A DNA stretch of 11,365 nt, from assembly GCA_964405335.1 (NCBI GenBank), contig CAYONP010000137.1, positions 1 to 11,365 on the forward strand, in the 5' to 3' direction. How positions within the stretch are numbered: the first letter of the stretch is position 1; the number at the start of each line of letters is the position of its first letter. This DNA is from CAYONP01 sp964405335. Its GTDB lineage: Bacteria; Armatimonadota; UBA10988. Under the pieces are notes generated by a model, which saw nothing but the letters and a program-made list of their open reading frames with translations, had not been told where the DNA came from and searched no databases. Below are positions 7,780-11,365 of this stretch, in pieces. Position numbers and translations under genes: made by a program.

Positions 7780-7852
7780 CGCTCTCTCTCCCATGCTGCC
7801 CTGCACGGCACATATGCGTGACGCCGGCCGCCGCGCGAGGGTTCCGGGATGC
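7780..7852. other. Short gap between the transporter and propeller genes
   Basis: 73 bases between the stop of the Nramp-like gene and the start of the propeller gene. It holds the ribosome site GGGAG (minus strand, 7788-7792) and a small imperfect hairpin near 7804-7819 (CACGGCA and TGCGTG arms around CATA). There is no T-tract, so termination is not supported, and no convincing promoter is visible. It could allow a separate promoter for the five-gene acetylation operon. Confidence 0.4.
7788..7792 (-). promoter_or_regulatory. Ribosome binding site deciding the propeller-gene start
   Basis: GGGAG on the minus strand lies 8 bases before the ATG at 7777-7779. It favours this start over the in-frame ATG at 7792-7794, whose start codon it touches, and over the GTG at 7804-7806. 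Confidence 0.7.
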
Positions 7853-9148
7853 CTACCCGCCGAACATGCCGATCAACGCCCGCACGCTGTCGACCGCCTT
7901 GACCGCCGCCAGGGCGGCGATGATCACGGTCACCACCACGGCCGCCGGCAGCAGCCAGCTCGGCGCCGCCGCGCCCGCACTGCCGCGGTCGGCCTTGAGC
8001 TGGCGGTGGAACAGAGTCAGGAAACCGTAGTAGGCAATCGGGAGGAAGAGCAGGGTCAGGGCGCTGGCGGCGACCGGCAGCCAGCCCTTGAGTTGGAAGA
8101 AGACGCCCAGCGCGCCGACGGCCGGCAGCAGCGAGCCGAGCTTCCACTCGCGGCCATACATCGGCCGGTCCATCATCTCGCTGACGATAAACCCGCAGGT
8201 CAGCATGTGCAGCGTGATGCTCGACAGCGGCATGGCCAGAATGCCGATGAAGTAGAGCGTCGGCCCGACCCTGCCGAGGTGGTCGAAGATCTGCGACATC
8301 TGCACGATGGTGCCCTTGTCGAGGCCCTCGACCTTGCCGTGGACCGTCGCCGCGGTGGCGATCACCAGCAGGCCGGTGGCGATCATGTAGGGCAGCATCA
8401 TGCCGCGAATCAGGTCGCCGCCGGCGGTGCGCAGCGCGTCGCGCGACCAGCCCTTGCTCTTCAGCGAGTAGGGGTAGAGGAAGGTCATGTTGATCCCGAC
8501 CGCCGCCGAGAGCAGGCCGAAGATCTGGGTCGTGTCGACCGCACCGTCAGGAGTGTAGGCGAGCCGAAAGCCGAACAGCCCGCGGAACACCGCACCCCAG
8601 TCGACGTCGGCGACCGCGACGACGATCAGCAGGCAGAGGCAGGTCATCCAGACCAGCAGCTTCATCGCCAGTTCGTAGAGCTTCAGCCCGGCGCCGCCCC
8701 GGGCGTAGCTCCAGACCAGCCAGATCGAGAGTGACAGAATGCCCGCGCCGACGAGTAGCTGGGCGATGAAGCTCTCACCAAAGCCGAACAGGCCCTTGAC
8801 CGAGTCGTAGGCCAGGCCGTACTGCGGGAAGTGCCAGATGATGCTGGCGAACAGCGACCCGGCGCCCCAGGCGACGGCCAGCGCCGGCGAGACGCCGGCG
8901 AACAGCTTGTACGGCCGCTCCTCGTTGCGCAGCGTGACATAGGCCGCGCAGCTCATCATGATCACGCCCATGAGCATCGAGACGGGCTGCACCCAGAGCA
9001 GGTCGTAACCATACTGCGCGCCGGCCCAGAGCGAGCCGGCCGCCGAGCCGGAGCCGAGCGTGTAGGCGCTGAGCAGCCAGCCCGGCCCGCTCTCCTTGAA
9101 GCTGTCGACGAACCTGTGCAGACCGCTCTTGGCCGGCTCCGACGCCAT
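7853..9148 (-). CDS. Nramp-fold membrane transporter with altered metal-binding motifs
   Basis: A 431-residue polytopic inner-membrane protein with about 10-11 hydrophobic segments. The N-terminal stretch GPGWLL (21-26), then AGAQYGYDLLWV (42-53), matches the first helices of Nramp (SLC11-type) divalent-metal transporters. However, the helix-1 DPGN metal motif aligns to GSGS (32-35), and the helix-6 MPH motif aligns to NMT (220-222) within GINMTFLYPYS. The usual Asp, Asn and Met ligands are therefore all changed, so classic manganese or iron transport is doubtful and the substrate is unknown. The start is ATG 9146-9148, chosen over the longer in-frame extension to 9220 because a strong GGAGGAG lies 6 bases upstream and the extension is low-complexity. 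It lies upstream of the acetylation operon on the same strand and diverges from the DUF6785-type gene. Family placement rests on these motifs by eye. Confidence 0.85.
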   Translation of the reverse strand: MASEPAKSGLHRFVDSFKESGPGWLLSAYTLGSGSAAGSLWAGAQYGYDLLWVQPVSMLMGVIMMSCAAYVTLRNEERPYKLFAGVSPALAVAWGAGSLFASIIWHFPQYGLAYDSVKGLFGFGESFIAQLLVGAGILSLSIWLVWSYARGGAGLKLYELAMKLLVWMTCLCLLIVVAVADVDWGAVFRGLFGFRLAYTPDGAVDTTQIFGLLSAAVGINMTFLYPYSLKSKGWSRDALRTAGGDLIRGMMLPYMIATGLLVIATAATVHGKVEGLDKGTIVQMSQIFDHLGRVGPTLYFIGILAMPLSSITLHMLTCGFIVSEMMDRPMYGREWKLGSLLPAVGALGVFFQLKGWLPVAASALTLLFLPIAYYGFLTLFHRQLKADRGSAGAAAPSWLLPAAVVVTVIIAALAAVKAVDSVRALIGMFGG

Positions 9149-9154
9149 GGCTCG

Positions 9155-9161
9155 CTCCTCC
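9155..9161 (-). promoter_or_regulatory. Strong ribosome binding site of the Nramp-like gene
   Basis: GGAGGAG on the minus strand, 6 bases before the ATG at 9146-9148. It is a near-ideal anti-16S match and rules out the longer in-frame start at 9220. Confidence 0.85.
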
Positions 9162-9250
9162 GCCGGCGGGCCCTTCGCCGCCGGCCGGCGACCGCCTCCA
9201 CCGCGGCCGGCAAGAGGCAAGCACCGACGCGCGGCGGATTAGCATCGCAC

Positions 9251-9254
9251 GGAG
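9251..9254 (+). promoter_or_regulatory. Ribosome binding site of the DUF6785-type gene
   Basis: GGAG lies 5 bases before the ATG at 9260-9262. The open frame continues upstream to 8831, but that part runs antisense through the Nramp-like gene and is low-complexity, so this site fixes the start. Confidence 0.75.
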
Positions 9255-9259
9255 CCCCG

Positions 9260-11257
9260 ATGTCTCGCCGCGCGGTCATGGCCGGTGCCGCGTTGACCGT
9301 CGTCCTGGCGGTGGTCACGCCCTACAGTGACCTCCGCCTCAACGGCACCTGGCTGGCCGCCTGCCACCTCCCGGTCGGCGCCTTCTTCTGCTTCCTGCTC
9401 ATCGTGCTGCTGCTCAACCCCCTGCTCGGCCGGCTGCACCGCCGACTGGCGCTCAGCTCGGGCGAGGTGACCACCATCTACGCCATGACGCTGGTCGGCG
9501 CCGGCATCCCGAGCTTCGGGCTGACCGCCTATCTCATCCCCACCCTGGTCGGCGCGGGTTACTTCGCCACGCCCGAGAACCTCTGGGCGCAGTGGTTCTA
9601 CCGCTTTGTCCCCCAGTGGCTGGTGCCGTTCGACCTGTCGCGCCTACCCGGCTCGCCGGTGCCGGCGCTGCCGCCGCTGTACCAGCACATCCCGCCGGTG
9701 TTCCACCCCGCCGGGCCCGAGCTGCTGACCCAGTTCTACGAGGGCATCCCGGCCAGCCGGGCGATCCCCTGGGAACCATGGGCCGTGCCGCTGGCCGCCT
9801 GGACCGCCCTGGCGCTCTGCTTCTTCGTCTGCTGCTGGGGCCTGGCGGCCATCCTCCGCCGGCAGTGGGTCGAGGGTGAGCGGCTGACCTTCCCGCTGGT
9901 CCAGCTCCCGCTGGCGCTGGTCGAAGGGCATCAGCCGGGGCGGCTGCCGCCGTTCCTGCGCCAGCCGGCGGTCTGGGCGGGATTCGCCATCCCGCAACTG
10001 GTCCACCTGACCAACGGCCTGCACTCGCTCTACCCCGCGGTGCCGCAGATCCCGCTGCGTTTCGACCTCACCGCGGCGCTCGGGCCGCAGTTCGGTCAGG
10101 TCGGCATCTTCTGGCTCTGGCTCCACTTCAGCGTCATCGGCCTGACCTTCTTGCTGCCCGCCGACTTCAGCTTCAGCCTCTGGTCCTTCTACCTGCTGTT
10201 CAAACTCGAAGGCCTGCTGCTGGTCCAGCTCGGCCACCAAGTGCCGTTCATGCGCGATTATCCCGTCCCGAAATACGCCGGCCTGCAGATGCTCGGCGCC
10301 TTCACCGTTCTGTCGGGCTACCTGTTCTATGCCGCTCGGCCGCATCTGCGCGGGGTGTGGCAACGCATCGTCGGCCGCGGCGGGCTCGACGACTCACTCG
10401 AGCCGAGCGGCTACCGCACCGCCGGCGTCGGCCTGGTGCTCGGCCTGCTCGGCGCCGCCGGCGTGCTCGGCCTGGCCGGGCTGCCGCTCGGGCTCGGCGT
10501 GCTGGCGGTGGCGCTCACGCTGATGGTCATCCTCGTGCTCACCCGCATGATTGCCGAGGGTGGGCTGCTCTTCGTCCAGGCGCCGTTCCGGCCGACCGAC
10601 ATGATCGGCACCTTCGCCGACCTGCGTGGGATCAGCCCGCGCGGCCTGACCGTGCTGGCCTACTTCGAGCGGATCGTCAGCTTCGACGTCCGCGCCTGCC
10701 TGCAGCCGAGCCTGATGGACGCCTTCCGCCTGGCCGACGGGCCCGGCCTCAACCGCCGGCGGCTGAGCTGGGCGCTTTGGCTGGCCATCCTGCTGGCGGT
10801 GGTCACCTCCTATGCGGCAACGCTGCACACCGCCTATCGCTACGGCGCGGTAACCGGCTCGCCCTGGTTCATGATCGGCTCGCCGCAGCAGCCGTTCGGC
10901 CGGCTGGTGGCCCAACTCAGCACGCCGGTCGAGGTCAACCCTGCCGACGCGGCGACGGTCGGCCTGGGCGCCGGGGTGATGCTGCTGCTGTGCATTGCCC
11001 GCAACCGGCTGGCCGGCTTCGCGTTCCACCCACTGGGCTTCGCCATGGGGCCGAGCTGGCCGCTGATCCAGCTCTGGTTCAGCCTCTTCTGCGGCTGGGG
11101 CCTGAAGGTGCTGGTCCTCCGCTCGGGCGGCATGAAGGGCTACCGCCGCGCCTACCCGTTCTTCCTCGGCCTGGTCCTCGGCGAGTTCTGCGCCGCGGGT
11201 CTGTGGGTGATCATCGGCATGGCCACCGGCACCAGTTACCGGTTCCTGCTGACTTGA
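9260..11257 (+). CDS. Polytopic membrane protein of the DUF6785/DUF6784 type, transporter-like
   Basis: A 665-residue integral membrane protein with many hydrophobic segments throughout. Features I associate with the DUF6785 family are present in order: TPYSDLRLNGTWLA near the N-terminus (20-33), EGERLTFPLVQLPLAL (205-220), NGLHSLYPAVPQIPL (252-266), SLWSFYLLFKLEGLL (306-320) and TRMIAEGGLLF (428-438). The C-terminal part matches the DUF6784 type, with HPLGFAMG (590-597), LWFSLFCGWGLK (605-616), GGMKGYRRAYPFFLGLVLGE (623-642). The overall plan recalls oligopeptide-transporter (OPT)-like proteins, but no substrate is known to me. The start is ATG 9260 with GGAG 5 bases upstream, and the 5' part of the longer open frame is antisense to the neighbouring gene. 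It is transcribed divergently from the Nramp-like gene and may share its control. No terminator is evident after the stop. The family call is from memory of motifs, not from a search. Confidence 0.88.
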   Translation: MSRRAVMAGAALTVVLAVVTPYSDLRLNGTWLAACHLPVGAFFCFLLIVLLLNPLLGRLHRRLALSSGEVTTIYAMTLVGAGIPSFGLTAYLIPTLVGAGYFATPENLWAQWFYRFVPQWLVPFDLSRLPGSPVPALPPLYQHIPPVFHPAGPELLTQFYEGIPASRAIPWEPWAVPLAAWTALALCFFVCCWGLAAILRRQWVEGERLTFPLVQLPLALVEGHQPGRLPPFLRQPAVWAGFAIPQLVHLTNGLHSLYPAVPQIPLRFDLTAALGPQFGQVGIFWLWLHFSVIGLTFLLPADFSFSLWSFYLLFKLEGLLLVQLGHQVPFMRDYPVPKYAGLQMLGAFTVLSGYLFYAARPHLRGVWQRIVGRGGLDDSLEPSGYRTAGVGLVLGLLGAAGVLGLAGLPLGLGVLAVALTLMVILVLTRMIAEGGLLFVQAPFRPTDMIGTFADLRGISPRGLTVLAYFERIVSFDVRACLQPSLMDAFRLADGPGLNRRRLSWALWLAILLAVVTSYAATLHTAYRYGAVTGSPWFMIGSPQQPFGRLVAQLSTPVEVNPADAATVGLGAGVMLLLCIARNRLAGFAFHPLGFAMGPSWPLIQLWFSLFCGWGLKVLVLRSGGMKGYRRAYPFFLGLVLGEFCAAGLWVIIGMATGTSYRFLLT

Positions 11258-11365
11258 GTTGCCTGACCAGTAGAACAATGGGGACGGACCCAATTATCGC
11301 ACCAGGGGGCTGTCCACGGCACCGGTTGGCCAGTGGTAACCCGTCGGCCATCATCCGGGGACAGA
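11258..11365. repeat. Non-coding tail resembling a dispersed REP/transposase-associated repeat
   Basis: No gene is visible. The segment carries TGGGGACGGACCCAATT at 11279-11295 and ends in GGGGACAGA (11357-11365). Motifs of the type TTGGGTCCGTCCCC and TGGGGACAGA are, to my knowledge, typical of repeats next to REP-associated tyrosine transposases in many bacteria. A weak palindrome-like stretch with GGTT and AACC ends lies at 11324-11341. No transposase is in the window, so a repeat boundary is plausible but not shown. Confidence 0.4.

Larger units (their letters stand above)
9149..9259. promoter_or_regulatory. Divergent intergenic region between the two membrane-protein genes
   Basis: The 111 bases between the oppositely oriented starts must hold the promoters of both genes, or at least of the plus-strand gene. 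It contains a perfect 12-base palindrome, CGCCGGCCGGCG, at 9179-9190, which could be an operator but could also be chance in such GC-rich DNA. The AT-richer GGATTAGCAT (9236-9245) is the only -10-like patch upstream of the plus-strand gene, with no recognisable -35 at the usual distance. Both ribosome sites lie inside the region. Confidence 0.45.

Noticed and set aside
7804..7819. Possible terminator hairpin between the transporter and propeller genes
   Set aside because: The stem is short with a bulge and is not followed by a T-tract on either strand.
5860..7821. Long plus-strand open frame (653 codons) opposite the propeller gene
   Set aside because: It is a low-information antisense frame. 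The minus strand shows repeated propeller blades and a signal peptide.
9149..9220. 24-residue N-terminal extension of the Nramp-like protein
   Set aside because: The extension is Gly/Arg/Pro-rich and lies upstream of a strong GGAGGAG that serves the ATG at 9146-9148.
8831..9259. N-terminal extension of the DUF6785-type gene
   Set aside because: It is antisense to the Nramp-like gene, charged and low-complexity, while a ribosome site and ATG at 9260 give a family-like start.
9644..11293. Minus-strand open frames opposite the DUF6785-type gene (9644-10363 and 10394-11293)
   Set aside because: They are Gln/Glu/Arg/His-rich shadows of a clear polytopic membrane protein on the plus strand.

Overview
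The window is a very GC-rich piece of bacterial DNA carrying seven convincing protein-coding genes, packed closely except for one divergent promoter region. No rRNA, tRNA, CRISPR array or transposase gene was found. The host cannot be named from the sequence. A lipoprotein signal, MBOAT/AlgX-type polysaccharide acetylation and a DUF6785/DUF6784-type membrane protein all fit a Gram-negative, environmental lineage. Such membrane proteins are, as I recall, most frequent in Planctomycetes, Armatimonadota and similar phyla, but this placement is inference.

Layout: a run of six minus-strand genes covers 9148 down to 158. In transcription order they are: an Nramp-fold membrane transporter whose usual metal ligands are changed; a secreted protein with a PQQ-type propeller followed by a TolB/PD40-type propeller; a secreted AlgX-like SGNH O-acetyltransferase with a large extra N-terminal domain; an AlgI-like MBOAT acyltransferase; a second, membrane-anchored AlgJ/AlgX-like SGNH protein; and a lipoprotein with a long disordered spacer and a small C-terminal domain. 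The last five genes are separated by 12 bp or less, or overlap, so they very probably form one operon. The transporter lies 73 bp upstream and may or may not be co-transcribed. Diverging from it on the plus strand is a 665-residue polytopic DUF6785/DUF6784-type protein.

Working model (inference): the MBOAT protein moves acetyl groups across the inner membrane. The anchored and secreted SGNH proteins pass them to an exported glycan. The double-propeller protein and the lipoprotein act as scaffold or adaptor parts, the lipoprotein perhaps filling the place of AlgF. No glycosyltransferase, polymerase or export gene is in the window, so the acetylated polymer is unknown.

Both ends of the window (1-157 and 11258-11365) are non-coding and contain G-rich motifs of the GGGACAGA / GGGGACGGACCC type. 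They resemble dispersed repeats that sit beside REP-associated transposases and often break assemblies.
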